The position numbers were made by a program, and so were the translations under genes. The notes under the pieces are model-generated. The model saw only the letters and a list, made by a program, of their open reading frames with translations, did not search any database and had not been told where the DNA came from. This document shows, in pieces, positions 35,372-48,028 of a stretch of 64,000 nt of DNA; the stretch's first letter is position 1; the number at the start of each line of letters is the position of its first letter. The stretch is from Hymenoscyphus infarciens (lineage: Eukaryota; Ascomycota; Leotiomycetes; Helotiales; Helotiaceae), in assembly GCA_001414345.1 (NCBI GenBank), contig LLCB01000126.1, positions 1 to 64,000 on the forward strand, in the 5' to 3' direction.

Positions 35372-37501
35372 GCCATGCCCAAATAGGTCGTGATTCATCT
35401 AAGAAGACTCTGTCTATCTTGGGTCTTTAGCGCTTCGATACTGCTCTCTTCCTTGCAACTATCATTGCTGCCTCGCTCTCGAAACTAGTGGCTTGTGAGA
35501 CAGCTCTAGTGAAGATACCAGTTCTTCTCTCTTGTTTACTACTTGTCGATGATACCACCAATAACGAAATCTTTCTTTACATCAGTTGAATGCCCACGAT
35601 TCTTATCACTTCTGTGGACAACGGGTCCGTCATGTGTTCCAGGCCGTTCCATTGTTCCATTACAGCCTAACCTAACTCGGACACATTTGGGCATCAAACA
35701 TCTGTACCACCACCACAAAATGCATCATGTCACCTTGCAGCATTTTCTTCTTCGAGTTTCTTTTTCTTTGTATCATTCCAAAAGTTCCGCATTCGATCGG
35801 AGGCGTTCATCGGCGTTTCAAACTGGGGGTCTTACTACAACACACATAATAATGCCAAACTTAATACTACACACAACAAAACGCAAAATTTTCACGAGGA
35901 CAACACAAATCCACGGACCACCACGTTACTACCTCTCTCACGTCTCCACGTTTCTGCTTTCAACAGATTTCCGAGCATGGATAGATAAGGAAAAATGGGG
36001 GTAATCAAGGGCGATGACCAAAAATAGTTCTCATTTCCTTTTCACTATCTGTCGAGCTACGAAATGGGAGATTTGGTTGGCTGGCTCACGGAATGGGGAA
36101 CGGAGGGGGGATAACTTGGTTCGAAATTAATGGGGGGATTGAGACAATGTATTTGAATCCTTTCTGTTGCTGGAGGAGAAGTGATATGGAAATAAAATGA
36201 ATATTTCCCAACTTTTTAGTTTCTTGTTTTCTTAGCACTGACTGTTCTGTTTGTTGATGCTACCTAGCCTTTAATACTTGTTGTAATCCTCTTGCCAGGC
36301 TCGGGGTAAGACGACAAAAGCGCTGGTAAATAGCTCGAACTTCATCGTTTTAAGCTACCTTGGTTAATATTTGATCATTCTAGGTATCTGGGTTGAATAC
36401 CTTTTTTGATCTTCACTGTTTTATTTGAAAAGAAAAAAAATGAAGAAAGAAAAAAGAAAAAAGAAAAAACCTATTTATACAAACGAACTTTACAATTCTA
36501 TACTCGTCGTAACTTTCTTTGTTGATTTTGATTATTTCAATTCAGTTGAAGAAATTTTCTTTCAAGAAACGAACTTCTGTGTTTTAAAAATACATCATCT
36601 AAACCAAACTTTAGACGTCTATTTCCTTTCACTTAGCCATCTAAAAACTGCCCAACCTCTCTCGTATTTGCTCTTCAGAAAGTATCCTTTCCACCTGGAG
36701 GTTACTTTAAAACGATCTATTCTAGTCTTGTTTTTACTCCAAGTGAGTAGTTCTAAATACTAGACCTTATCTCACCTATTCTACCGTTTCCCAAAATATA
36801 CATATCGACCCTATGCAGATTTCCAGACAACTTTTTTCACTCGATAGGTGTTGATTCCAGAGAAAATTCAAACAGCCTGGAAGCCTAGATGTGTTGCACT
36901 GAAATATCGTTTGTTTGTTTGTTGTATACCTGCTGCCCCCTCTCCTCTCATTCCTCCACCTCCTCCAACCTCTCACAATCACCTCACTCCTAACCTAATA
37001 ATGTACACGCGGCAGTAAACAATAACCCCTTCTTAGCACTTTCCAGTATGGTACTTTAGAACTTGATGAAATTCAAAACATATAACCCGGGTTGAAGTCT
37101 TCAGGTCAAGTCTTCAACTCTTAATATCAATAAATATCCTCGAATCACCCTAGACAACCGCGGGCTGGCTGGGTAAACAGACGCGAGTCAACTAACCAAA
37201 GGTTACCCATCGCACAACCGCCGTCTATCCCCCCCCCCTTCCCCCCTTAATACAACTTTTCCTTCTAAACCCCCCTCTCCTCTCTCCTCTCTCCTCTCTC
37301 CTCCAAAACAAAATCCAAGAACAGAGGATATGAACGTCCAACTTTCGAAAATCCATAATACCTACAAGATTACTTACTAACATATACGGTACCTACCCCT
37401 CTTCCCTACTAGACAACCATTTAGCAAAACAAACTACTCACGACTCCTTTTTTGGGGATTTGTGGTTTGTTTTTAAACATGACGTATGGCTTACTTGATA
37501 A
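35372..37501. other. Intergenic region downstream of areB
   Basis: Holds the probable areB 3' UTR. An A/G-rich run lies at 36,428-36,470, and pyrimidine tracts at 37,227-37,305 include four CTCCTCT units. The frame at 36,425-36,763 begins in the A/G run and has no motif. No gene was seen. Confidence 0.4.
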
Positions 37502-38801
37502 AGTAAGAGTTGGGGCCACAGCTAGTGGGCCCCCTAAGCGAACCCCACCAAATTGACACTTCTAACTTTAAGTCTTTTACCTTAAAACTTATATATATTA
37601 TTAATAAATAGTAGCTAATCCTTTTACTTTAATAACATCCTCTAACTTATAAGTTAATTACTTAGTATATCACCTATAATTACGTAGATCTACTAAATCC
37701 TAGAGCCTTTAAATCTCCTTAATTAATCCCTCCTTAGAAGTCGGTATAAAAGGTAACTTCTTTAACTCTTCTTTTATCTACTACTAGACCTTCTCTATTA
37801 CGTTTAAATTAGGTAAAGAAGAAGACTAATTAAAGCTATAAATATTATATTTAAGCTTAGCTAAATAAGTATATCTTTTATATACCTTTAAACCGTCTTC
37901 TATAAAGATATAATTAATACTAAGCTTATTAAATAGTAGAAAGATAACTAGTTTAAGAACTTAATCCTTATATACCTAAGAATTCACCTCTTTATAGCCT
38001 TATTTATTCTCTAGAAAGATAAGAGAGGACTTATAATCTTAGCTAATCGTACTCTAAATTATAACCGATACTCTCTCTAAGCAATATATTAACTAAATAT
38101 AGTCTAGATACCTCTTTTCGTCTATATATTATATTATTTAAACCTTTCTACTCTTTCTAAGCTTAAATATATACTCGTCTAACTATATAACCTTCCTTTA
38201 GTCCCTCTTTTATCTATAAGTAGCTGCCTAATCTAATATCCTCTACTAGTAGTATAATAATATAAAAGTAAGACGTTTCTTTACTTATATTTAGCTAATA
38301 AAGAGTTAAGGATATATAATATATCGTTAGTAGCTAGTATAGCAAAGTTCTTAGTAGATAGTATAAGAAGAAGTAGATAAGTTAAGAGTATTTTTAACTT
38401 ATAAAAAAGATATCTAATAAGTAGTATAATTTTAAGATATAAACCGAAGAATTTAATAGATATATTATTTAAATAGTAATCTCTTTTAATATTACTTCTC
38501 TTTATAAGTTATTTAACTTAAATTAGCTTTATAGATCTTTTATATAGTAGATTTAAGTACTTCTAATTCTTTAAAAATAGCGCTTTAAGATTTTCTATCT
38601 ACTTAGGCTTAGCGTACTCTAGCACGCTTTAATATAAGCTAATTCTAGCTAGGCTTATATATATAAGAGAGAGAGAGGATTTAGTCTACTATCTTTAATT
38701 TAAAAAGTTTTAGTTAAAAGGTTAAATTATAGTAGGTTTTTAAAAAGAGAGTATTAGAAATTAAGATAGAGAGTTATCTCGCTTAGGAGGGCCTACTACT
38801 A

Positions 38802-40244
38802 AGAGGTGTCCGAACTCGTAAGCTAGTATAATTAAGTAAGGAACATGAAAAATAGTACTATTTTCTACCTAATTTAATAAATATCTACTATAAATCGCTC
38901 TTAATTAGCTTCTCACTACTCTTATATACTCTCTTATATCTACTAGGTATCTTAGAGATCCTTTTATATATCTCCTTTATAGTGATCTTACTCTATTCAT
39001 CTTAAACTATCTCTTTAAACTCTATAAGAGTTCTCTAAGTACGTCAACGTACTCTTTACTTTAAGATATTCTAATAAGCTTCTATAGAGTTTAGATTAAG
39101 AGACTATATAGAGTAAACTAAAGTTTTAATATTATATCGGTTCCTAAGTTCTTACATAAGCCTCTTCTTCTTTAACCTATAACTTAGATCTCTATCCTCT
39201 TATAATTACTACTTATTTATATATTCTAGTATCTCTCTTCTCACCTTCTTAATTACTTTAATATAGATAGGTAGGAGACGTTTAGTATAGTACACCTAAG
39301 TTATAGTATTACTCTTAGGCTTGTTTTCTCGCTCGTAAGTAAGAGAGGCATCCTAGACCTTTATATACTCTTAGAACTGTGTATCTAACTCGGTTTTTCA
39401 TCTTCTAAGCTTCGTAGAGCGCTTCGGTTTCTCTATCTTATCTTCCTCGTCGTTATAGAACTCGAGCGTCTCGTATTTATAGAACCAGTTATAGTACTCT
39501 ATAACGTGTATATAAACCCTCTTCTTCTCGCCTCTCTCTTATATATTTTCTAGATCGGTTCTCGTTCCTTCTTCGCAGAGGATATAGCCTTAAGCCTACG
39601 AAGTAGGATCGATATACACTTCGTCTATAAAGAAGATAAAGTACTAAAAACCGTCTATCTCTTTGCTCTTATATAAACTACTATACTCTATTCGTTCTCT
39701 CTTATTTTTTAGCGAAATAACCTTCTTAATAAAGGCTTACTTAAAGTACTAAGCTCCTCGAGTATACTAGATAAGCTTCTTATAAAGTTAGTGTTTCTAA
39801 ACAGGTAGGTTATAGTAATCTATCTAAGCCTTGTAAAGCTAATCTCGAACCGGGTTATACATTAGCGAAACAAGCATTTCACAGGTCTCTTTAGTAATCT
39901 TTAAATACTTACTAGTATACTATAACATCTTCTAGTGTCTCCTCTTAGTAAGAGAGCTAAGTTAGCTATACTCTTTAGCCTATCGTTTACCTATTATAAG
40001 GGAGGGTGCTACATAGCGCGAAATAGAGATAACGGTTTTAATAGCTTAGTTCTTCTTCAGTTCTTTAAAGAATTCGATTTTAGTAGGTATATTATAATTG
40101 CTAGGTCTTAAAGGACTAGGAGGAGGAGTAGTAGGCCCTTAGGACCTTATAAAGGGGGTGTTTTTGTCTATAGTAGTAAAAGAGGTAAATTATTAAAGGT
40201 GTTAATATTAGTACACAGGCCGGCTCACGAGTTCAGACACCCCC
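38802..40244 (-). mobile_element. RIP-degraded Tc1/mariner transposon nested in the outer element
   Basis: Inverted ends of about 28 bp lie at 38,802-38,830 (AGAGGTGTCCGAACTCGTAA) and 40,216-40,244; they differ only by A/G and C/T changes. TA flanks both sides (38,800-38,801 and 40,245-40,246), the target-site duplication typical of this superfamily. The 1,443-bp element landed a few bases from the right terminal repeat of its host. Confidence 0.8.
38870..40115 (-). pseudogene. Dead Tc1/mariner transposase of the nested element
   Basis: The minus frame is broken by about 20 stops but keeps the order of a complete transposase. An N-terminal helix-turn-helix-like part comes first (IPTKIEFFKELKK, near 40,050-40,095). 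Next is the first catalytic Asp region FIDEVYIDPTS (about 39,605-39,640). The last Asp/Glu block, NLNSIEAY...NILK, lies at about 39,062-39,112 where SPDLNPIEAxWNILK is the family pattern. Stops fall mostly at positions where Gln or Trp would be expected. Confidence 0.75.
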
Positions 40245-40275
40245 TAGTGCACTAGCTGTGGCCCCAACTCTTACT

Positions 40276-40808
40276 ACTTGACGGCTTACTCAAAGTTTAT
40301 TAACTTACCTCGCAACCATTTTCTTGCCCCCCCCCCCAAACGGTGAAAGGTTTACTCGCTCTTTTTTTTTTGTGGCTTACTTGTAAGCTTACTCGCAAGC
40401 TTACTGCAACATGGTTTTGGCCCCCATTGGCGACTAGCTTATCGACAATCGTCTGGCATACCCACAACATGTCTTTGGCCCCCAAACTTGAGAGCTTACT
40501 TGTCCTTTCTCCGGCTTACTCGTCACTCATCATGTTCCAGTTACACAAAACCATTATCCAACAGCCATTCCAATAATTTATAACCATCGTCACACACAAA
40601 AGAATCAAAAGTCTCGAGAACAAAAAGGTCATAATCAATGTCTCATTCGCAATCTCATGTACTCATTGTACTCATCAATCTAATAAAACTCCTCCCCCAA
40701 CGCAACGCAAAGAATATAGAAGAGAGGAAACAAAACCACGAGTCTACCAGCAAAGCCATGTAGGTATGTATGTAATAACCCCTCATCTCATCTCATGCTA
40801 TCCTCAAC
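40276..40808. other. 3' flank of GPH1 with repeated GCTTACT motifs
   Basis: GCTTACT occurs at about 40,284, 40,373, 40,388, 40,399, 40,492 and 40,514, and GGCCCCCA at about 40,420 and 40,478. The same GGCTTACTTG occurs just left of the transposon, at about 37,488. A C-run lies at 40,327-40,337. No gene was seen. Confidence 0.5.
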
Positions 40809-43800
40809 CTACAACTCCCCCTTCCCCAACCCATTCTTCTCATCATCCTCCGGGACCAAAGGCTCCACATTCCAAATACTCTCCGCATACTCATTAATAC
40901 ACCGATCACTACTAAAGAAGCCCATCCTTGAAACACTCAAGATAGTCTTGCTAATCCACTCATCCTGATCCTTATACGCCTCGTCAACCAAAGCCTGAGT
41001 CTGGATATAGCTGTGGAAATCATCCGAGACAAGGTAGTAATCACCATGGTCCTCGATGGCGCCAACGAGAGCTCCAAAAGCACCGGCGTCACCAAAAGTG
41101 TTGGCTTTGATGGACTGGAAGACCTTGGCGAGATCGGGGTCGAGAGTGTGGGAGCCGTAGGTGTGAGCGTGACGGAGGTCTTCGACGTCTTCTGCGAGGT
41201 TACCGAAGAGGAAGATGTTGTTTTCGCCGACTTCGCGCGTGATCTCAATCTAGTATTCGGTTAGCAGACACAATAACTTGAAACAGAGGGCAGAAACTTA
41301 CATTGGCACCATCACAAGTACCAATAATCAAACCACCGTTCAAGACAAACTTCATGTTCGAAGTACCACTAGCCTCAGTACCAGCAGTCGAGATGTGCTC
41401 ACTGATATCACTTGCAGGCGCAATGATTTCAGCCTTGGAAACATTGTAATCCTCCAAGAAGATGACCTTGAGAAGATCACCAACATCCGGATCCTTGTTG
41501 ACAACAGATCCGACTTGGTTGATGAGATGGATAATGGTCTTGGCCATCCAGTAACCAGGAGCTGCCTTACCCCCGAAGATGGAAACTCTTGGTGCAAGCT
41601 TCTTTCGTTCAGTAGGAGTCATTGCCTTGATAGTCAGGTACCGGTGGATGACTCCAAAGATGTTCATTTGTTGACGCTTGTATTCGTGTATACGCTTGAC
41701 TTGTATATCAAACAGAGCAGATGGATTGACCGTGACTCCAGTGGTCGTCTTGATGTGCTTCGCAAGTCGGACTTTGTTGGCATACTTGATTTCAGCCCAC
41801 TCTTTCTTGAATTCCTTGTCATCAACAAACTTCTCGAGCTCATTGAGGATATTCAAGTTCTTCAAGAATCCCAAACCGCCGACCTTGGATGCAATCAACT
41901 CGGACAATCTAGGGTTGGCTTGGTGCAACCAGCGTCTTGGGGTGATTCCGTTGGTGACATTTGTGAACTTGTCTGGACCGAAAATTCTGACGAAATCCTT
42001 GAAAATGGTCGTCTTGATCAAATCAGAGTGAAGCTCAGCAACACCATTAACCTTGTGTGAACCAACAATGGCGAGGTATGCCATGCGAACCATCTTAGGT
42101 TGAGACTCTTCGATGATTGAGACTTTACTTAACAACTCTCTCTCCTTGGGGAACTTGCGCTCAACCAATTGCAAGAAGAACAAGTTGATCTCGTATATGA
42201 TTTGAAGGTGTCTAGGTAGAAGGTTTTGGAAGAGAGGAACAGACCACTTCTCGAGAGCCTCTGGGAGGACTGTGTGATTTGTGTAGCCGAACTGTGGTTC
42301 ATTAGCTATCTTCAAGTTGTCATAGGAATGTGGATACTAACAGTCTTGGTAACAATACCCCATGCTTCATCCCATTCGAGACCCTCCTGATCAATAAGAA
42401 TACGTTGAAGCTCGACAATAGCAAGCGTTGGATGAGTGTCATTAAGCTGGATAGCAACTTGCTCAGGGAACTCGACCCAAGCGCGCTTCGATTTCTTAAA
42501 TCGTCGGACGATATCGTACAGCGAAGCTGCAACCCAGAAGTATTGTTGCTTCAATCGAAGTTCCTTACCACGGTCGAGGTTATCGTTGGGGTACAAAACA
42601 GCACTGATGGTTTCAGCGCGTTGCTGATCTGCGACCGAACTCTCGTAGTCACCGCTGTTGAATTTTTGGAAATCGAACTCTCCACTTGCAGCCTTGCTGG
42701 ACCACAATCGCAAGTTGTTTGTCGAAGCGGTATCGAAACCTGGAATTGGCACGTCGTATGCAACCGCCTTGACGATCTCACCACCCTCCCAAATAACGAT
42801 ATTCTTTCCTTGGTCGTTTTGGTATTTTCGAACATTTCCGTAGAATTGAATCTGCGAGTTGTTAGTTTGATCGTTTCGCTTTAAATCGATCTGCAAACTT
42901 ACATCTACGACGATGTCGTGTCTTGGAAACTCCCAAGGATTGAAATCGAGCCAGTAATCTGGGACCTCAACTTGGTAACCATCCACAATTTCTTGTTTGA
43001 AGATACCATATCGATATCTCAATCCGTACCCCCAGGCTGGAATGTTCAATGAGGCCATCGAGTCGAGGAAGCAAGCTGCGAGTCTGCCGAGACCACCATT
43101 TCCAAGGGCAGCGTCATGTTCTTGGGAAATGATATCCTCGATACGGAAACCCAAATCGGCAAGACCATCTACCAGACTGGTTAGATTTGTTTCCGCCAAA
43201 TTCCGGTGGAAGAGACCAAAACTTACCCTTTGCAACTGTCTTGGCCCCAACATTCAGCATAGCATTATCCAAGGCTCTACCCATCAAAAACTCCAAACTC
43301 AAGTAATAAACTCTCTTCCCATCCGCAAAAGTCTGACGCTGTTGTGTCCGATTCCATTGAGTGACCAAGCGATCTCGGAAGGCCAAACTGGCAGCAGCAT
43401 AAGCAGCCGTCTCATCGCAATTGAACATGGAACGAGCCAATGTGGTCTCGACATGACGAACGACCTCCTTTTCGAATTCCTCTTTGGTGGTGAAACCTTT
43501 GGCCTGGAACTTCTTCCAGGCGGCCCGTTGGGGTTCAGGGATGGAAGCTATCGAGTGGGGTAATGATCAGCTCAATTCAACCCCTCCATGCAACCATACA
43601 AAAATACAGGAAATTGAAGCTTATGGATCGCAATGAGTTTATGAAGGGGGTGCTTATGGATCGCAATGAGTTTATGAAGGGGGTTACATACCTTCAACGC
43701 TCTTAATCTCACCCGCTCCAAAACCAGTAAAGGTACGCTTGTGCTTAGGTCTCGAGAAACCGGGACCGACGGGACCTTGCAGGTCAGAGATTGGAGCACT

Positions 43801-43842
43801 GGTCGAAGGACGACGCTCGCGGGGGGTGGTTGTGTTGGACAT
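40809..43842 (-). CDS. GPH1: Glycogen phosphorylase
   Basis: Releases glucose-1-phosphate from glycogen in the cytosol, using pyridoxal phosphate. Exons 43,842-43,692, 43,547-43,227, 43,168-42,903, 42,851-42,342, 42,291-41,302 and 41,249-40,809 give 892 residues, normal for fungi. The N-terminus contains [17 protein letters not shown], matching the region phosphorylated in yeast Gph1. Further landmarks are [70 protein letters not shown] and the cofactor site [19 protein letters not shown], whose Lys binds pyridoxal phosphate. Intron 4 uses the rarer donor GTTAGT. Intron 1 (144 nt) contains a 33-bp tandem duplication. All introns join in frame. Confidence 0.97.
43619..43684. repeat. Perfect 33-bp tandem duplication in GPH1 intron 1
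   Basis: The unit beginning GCTTATGGATCGCAATGAGT occurs twice in succession (43,619-43,651 and 43,652-43,684) with no mismatch. The second copy runs up to within a few bases of the splice donor, so the duplication lengthened the intron without touching coding sequence. Confidence 0.95.
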
Positions 43843-46707
43843 GGTGATTTATCTTTCTAGAAAGCAAGAAGGTTAGGACTGTAATGAACTCGGAGATCTA
43901 CGCGAAGAACTTAGCTACCAAGCTCTCGTGGGGAGCTCTCCAGCTGTGAATGGTGCCGGTGCTGGAGCTGTGAGGGGTAGCTACCTGGGATGATGACTGT
44001 GGAGAGCGAGCTGGGCGCGAGGACTGCGAGTGCGGGGTTGGGTTGATCTCAGCTATTCGAATCTAGCCAGCAGCGAAGCAACAGTGGCAGGTTGGTGAGC
44101 GATGGATGGAGAGGAGACTCGAAGCTGTGTGTAGAAGGATTTATAGGTGTTGGGATAAGAGGCGAGGAAGGAATCGTTGTTGTTGGTGAATATTTAGAAG
44201 GAAGAAGGAGAGAGAGAAAGGGAGACGAGAGGAGACGAGAGGACCAAGTTCCGAGAAGGTTTATCTTCATGTATGCCATGCCATGCCATGCCATGCCATG
44301 CCATGCCACTTACTAGGGAGGTGGGAAGATGGTGCCATCGCCCAGCTCCAGCTCCAGCTCCAGCTCCAGCCCCAGCCTCCAGAGCTTCTGATAGCATATA
44401 TCTGATAGACTGCATACTACAGCTCCACTGCAACTGCCTCTCTACCTCCGTTAATACCAACCTATCTACCAATGGAACCTAACCTAACCTACCTTACCTA
44501 CCAACCAACCCAGACATGCAGGAGCAAGAGCTCACCTCTGCATACTGAATTCCTGCCTTGCCGCACTCTCCGTGGTGCCGTACTAGACTACTAGTACCTT
44601 GGATGCCGAACATTCCAGGTTGGAATGGAAGTACTCTATCGTCTCCCCATCTCCCCACCTACGCATCTCCCCAACTCAACTCACCGTGTCCTGGATCCAA
44701 GCCAGGTCAGGTACCCTCACTATTTCCTACCTCACACCTCACTCCATCATACGACTCACCTCTAGAATTCACTTCAATTGCCTCAACAGCAATCCTGCTT
44801 CAACCCCTCCCTCCCCTCTAGATAGTGGGGTCTCAACCCCAAAGGAAACCAATCTACCTACTACCCCGGCAGATCCGCTGAATAAGGACCCCTGTCAGTA
44901 CCTATACTTGGCATTCACATCCACCTTTTTCACTTCACCGTCCCCCAAACCTTTTTCCCCATTGCATCGAGAGGATCATGCCACTCTGGAAGGGGAGATA
45001 AACATGTCTTGTGGCGACAAAGTTCCTATTTTTACTGTACAACAAAATCCAAGGCTGAAGAGATTTCCCTGGTCTTATCTCATCCGGTTCAGTTCCTTCT
45101 TTTCTTTTCCTACTACTTCAACATTTCTCGTACAACACCAACACCTAAAATACAACACTGCATCCATCCACCCCCCACGCCACGCGCTCTCCCCGCCCAA
45201 CTCACCTTCAAGACCGACTAACAGTTCAAGTATAACAAGCAAGACATCAATCAAATCGCCTCAACCAAACACCGATCTCGAAACAACCGCACCAGCCACC
45301 AAGAACCCAGAAAGTAATATCATCTATCTGCACGATGACCTGTTCATCTATCCTTCTGTCCCTTCACATCTTGCCGACCCTAAACTGCCCACACAACAGC
45401 CCTTCATACTCTACAAGAAACTTCATCCATATCTGCACCCCAACCTCCTCCCTCCTCCCTCCACCCACAAACATTTATAGATAACAGTAACAATGAAAAC
45501 CTCGAGATGCGATCCATATCTCTGTACTCATGCTACACACCCCCATGGGTTGCCCGCCACTAACCGAACTCACATACCCTGTACTTGACTGCATCATGTC
45601 CGATGGTTAGGTACATTTCCTTCTTACTCTCCAGTTGAACAGAAACCATTTTTGAATCAGTGAATGAATGGTCCATAAATGCTGCCTCAATGACATCAAC
45701 CTGCTGCAAACCTCGTCTCGCCTCATTTCTGTGCCCTTCAACTCGAGTAAATCCGTACCTTTTCGTAGAACAAAATAACGGTCTGTATCACGCCAAGAGA
45801 GCACTCAAGAAAAAAAGGAAGACGGGTGGAAAAAAGCGCGGTGGAATTTACAATTCATTCAATTCCCTCTCTCTTTTCATCCACGTACAAAAAAGTATTG
45901 CTCATCTCATCTCAACCTATACAAGGATCCGCCTTTGGCTTGTCCTTCCTGCTCTTTCTTTCTACAAAAAAAAAACCCCTCTCCCTTGCTCTCCGATACT
46001 GGTAAGTGTGTGATATGACAAAAGAAATGCCCCGGCCCATTCCCCAGATTCCCGTCCCGAATTGGTTGACCCCCCGCCTCATTTTTTTATCCAAAAACTG
46101 CATTTGTAGCATGTCTTTCCTTCCCATTCTCCCTTCCGTTGGTTTTCCCCCTGAACTTCTCATCCGACGAGATTCCCACCTTCCATCCCAGCCAACCCAG
46201 AACCCAAATGCCCTTTCTCCCTCCTGAGTCCGGATTTGGTGTCATCTCGGGTATGAACGAGAACTCCAAGATGGAAGCGGTACGTGTTCGTGTGCGGACG
46301 TTGAGAAGTCTTGTAGCAACAGGAGCAGACCCCCAACAGGGCGGAAGAGCAGGAGCAAAGAGCACATCATATCAGATTGGTGCATGCTAGGCCCATGAAA
46401 ATGTGGTCATCAGTCTCCAAAGAATCCCATATCGAGAGGCCCTTCCCCCGAGGCCCTTCTCCAAAAACCAGGTTCCAAATCATCATCCCACATAAAAAAC
46501 CCAAGTGAGTAAACCCGCCCAGCTCGCCCCGAGTTTAATCACACAGCCATTCCCAAAAAAAGACCAATAACAGAAACTCCCCCATTTGCTAAGTACAAGC
46601 TCCCTAAACGCCTGTTTCCCAATGAAGGCCGGAGAATGTATGCCTTGAAAACCCCCAAAGATGAATATGAAAAGTCGTGAAAATTATATATAATTTATGC
46701 ATTAAGC
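43843..46707. other. Intergenic region with microsatellites upstream of GPH1
   Basis: Contains seven consecutive ATGCC units at about 44,274-44,308 and about five AGCTCC units at 44,343-44,371. From 44,500 to 46,400 the plus strand is C/T-rich and low in G, which yields long chance open frames, including 44,599-45,480 (293 codons). Probably the promoter and leader of GPH1 and the 3' flank of the G-alpha gene. No gene is supported. Confidence 0.5.
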
Positions 46708-48028
46708 TTAAAGGATTCCAGAATCCTTGAGCGCGTTTTGTAAAATCGTTTCTTTTACTGCTGCAAATACCAGTCGAATGTTGGATGTGTCCGTGGCTTG
46801 GGTAAGACTGGGTGTCATTAGCAATTGAACAAACCAGAATAGGAGAAAGTTGACTTACTGAGGATATAGGTTAAGATGTGCTCGGTTGACTTGATTAAAC
46901 CGCCAAAGGAGATATTTCGATGCTCGGTTTATATCATCTCCGCCCGAGTAGTCTGGGAAATAGTTGCTTAAAGGTGATCGTCCGAGTTTCTGTCGGAATA
47001 AATCGACTTTGTTTAAGAAAAGAATGATACTCGTCCGCATAAACCATCTTGAGTTAACGACGGAATCAAATAGTACCAAACTCTCCATCATCCGGTTCTT
47101 GCCACAAGTCAGTATACATTTCTCAGCTTCGGGCTCCAGAACTTACCTGATTACTCTCTTCGAGCAACACCTGATCGTATTCGCTCAGGGCTACACAGAA
47201 AATGATGGATGTAACATTCTCAAAGCAATGGATCCACTTCTTTCTCTCACTTCGTTGGCCTCCCACATCAAACATGCTAAAGTCCCCGTCAGCTCCATAA
47301 GTATTTCCCCGAGCTTGTGATCCTTACTGTATGCTTAATGACCCCATTGTGAATCTTGTCTCATAGATACCCGTCGTTTTCGTACGTGCTCTCAGAACGT
47401 CTGCTTCGATTGGGATATAGTCCGACGAGGTTATTCTCTGTGCTTCTTCGAAAAAGCTATTACTAGTTAGCATCTACTTGTATCATGAGCAATTTGGCGA
47501 GTCATACTATGGCGCCGAGTCCATCAGATAGAATTCGCTTTGTCTTTCCATCAGAGCACCCATGCTTGGATCCTTCCATAATGATTGAATCGCCATGCCG
47601 ACTTCTGGGTTTAATGTTGGTGGTTCGGTGACCACCTGATAGTTGACCAAGAAATCGCTGTATTCGCGATTTATTGGTATGGTTGGGATGATGTCAAACT
47701 GGTCCATCGCCCCAATCAATGCTTTGGCGCAATCTACCAAATTCTTGTATATTGTCATCCTGTACATGGACAATTCCTCCACCGAATAGCCGCTTTGGTG
47801 TATGATTTTCATCTGTTTGACAATGGTCGATTTTCCACTCTCCCCGGAGCCTTAGTATCTCGTTAGCATTTCCCTCCCATCTCCCCGCCATGTTCAGTGC
47901 CTACCCAGAAGTAATATCTTGCATTCTCGTCGTAGTTTCCTCGAGTCCTCTTCCAAGCTCTTGTCTATCATCTGACTTCGCTTCTTTCCCTCGGAATCAT
48001 CCGTGTTGGAACTGACGCAGGCTCCCAT
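46708..48028 (-). CDS. gna-3: Heterotrimeric G-protein alpha subunit, group III
   Basis: A membrane-anchored GTPase that couples receptors to adenylate cyclase in the GNA-3/GanB/Gpa2 class. Exons 48,028-47,905, 47,850-47,508, 47,456-47,328, 47,276-47,147, 47,097-46,859 and 46,807-46,708 give 354 residues, the family norm. MGACVSS supplies Gly2 for myristoylation and Cys4 for palmitoylation. The P-loop is GSGESGKST, split by intron 1. Switch I is RARTKTTGI, switch [25 protein letters not shown] and [11 protein letters not shown] are the guanine-binding motifs. The C-terminus is KDSGIL, without the Cys four residues from the end that pertussis toxin modifies in group I proteins. Five introns of 49-54 nt all have clear branch points and join in frame. 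Confidence 0.95.

Larger units (their letters stand above)
37502..40275 (-). mobile_element. RIP-degraded Tc1/mariner-type transposon (outer element)
   Basis: Perfect 26-bp terminal inverted repeats lie at 37,502-37,527 and 40,250-40,275 (outer part AGTAAGAGTTGGGGCCACAG). Without the inner insertion the element would be about 1.33 kb. TA dinucleotides at 37,504-37,505 and 40,272-40,273 could be the target duplication. The minus strand from about 38,795 to 37,570 still reads as a Tc1-like transposase with many stops. Recognisable pieces include FIEDGLKVYK (the second catalytic Asp region) and a SPDLN-PIEKV-like block, here SSLPNLNVIEKV. Most stops are TAG or TAA where CAG or CAA is expected, as RIP would produce. 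Confidence 0.8.

Noticed and set aside
36425..36763. 112-codon frame beginning with a Lys-rich run
   Set aside because: The run comes from an A/G-rich simple sequence; the rest has no motif.
41278..42060. 260-codon frame antisense to GPH1
   Set aside because: Exact shadow of a strongly conserved phosphorylase exon; no motif of its own.
44599..45480. 293-codon open frame on plus upstream of GPH1
   Set aside because: Lies in C/T-rich, low-G sequence where stops are rare; no motif, a very Ser/Pro/Thr-biased product, and it sits in the presumed promoter.
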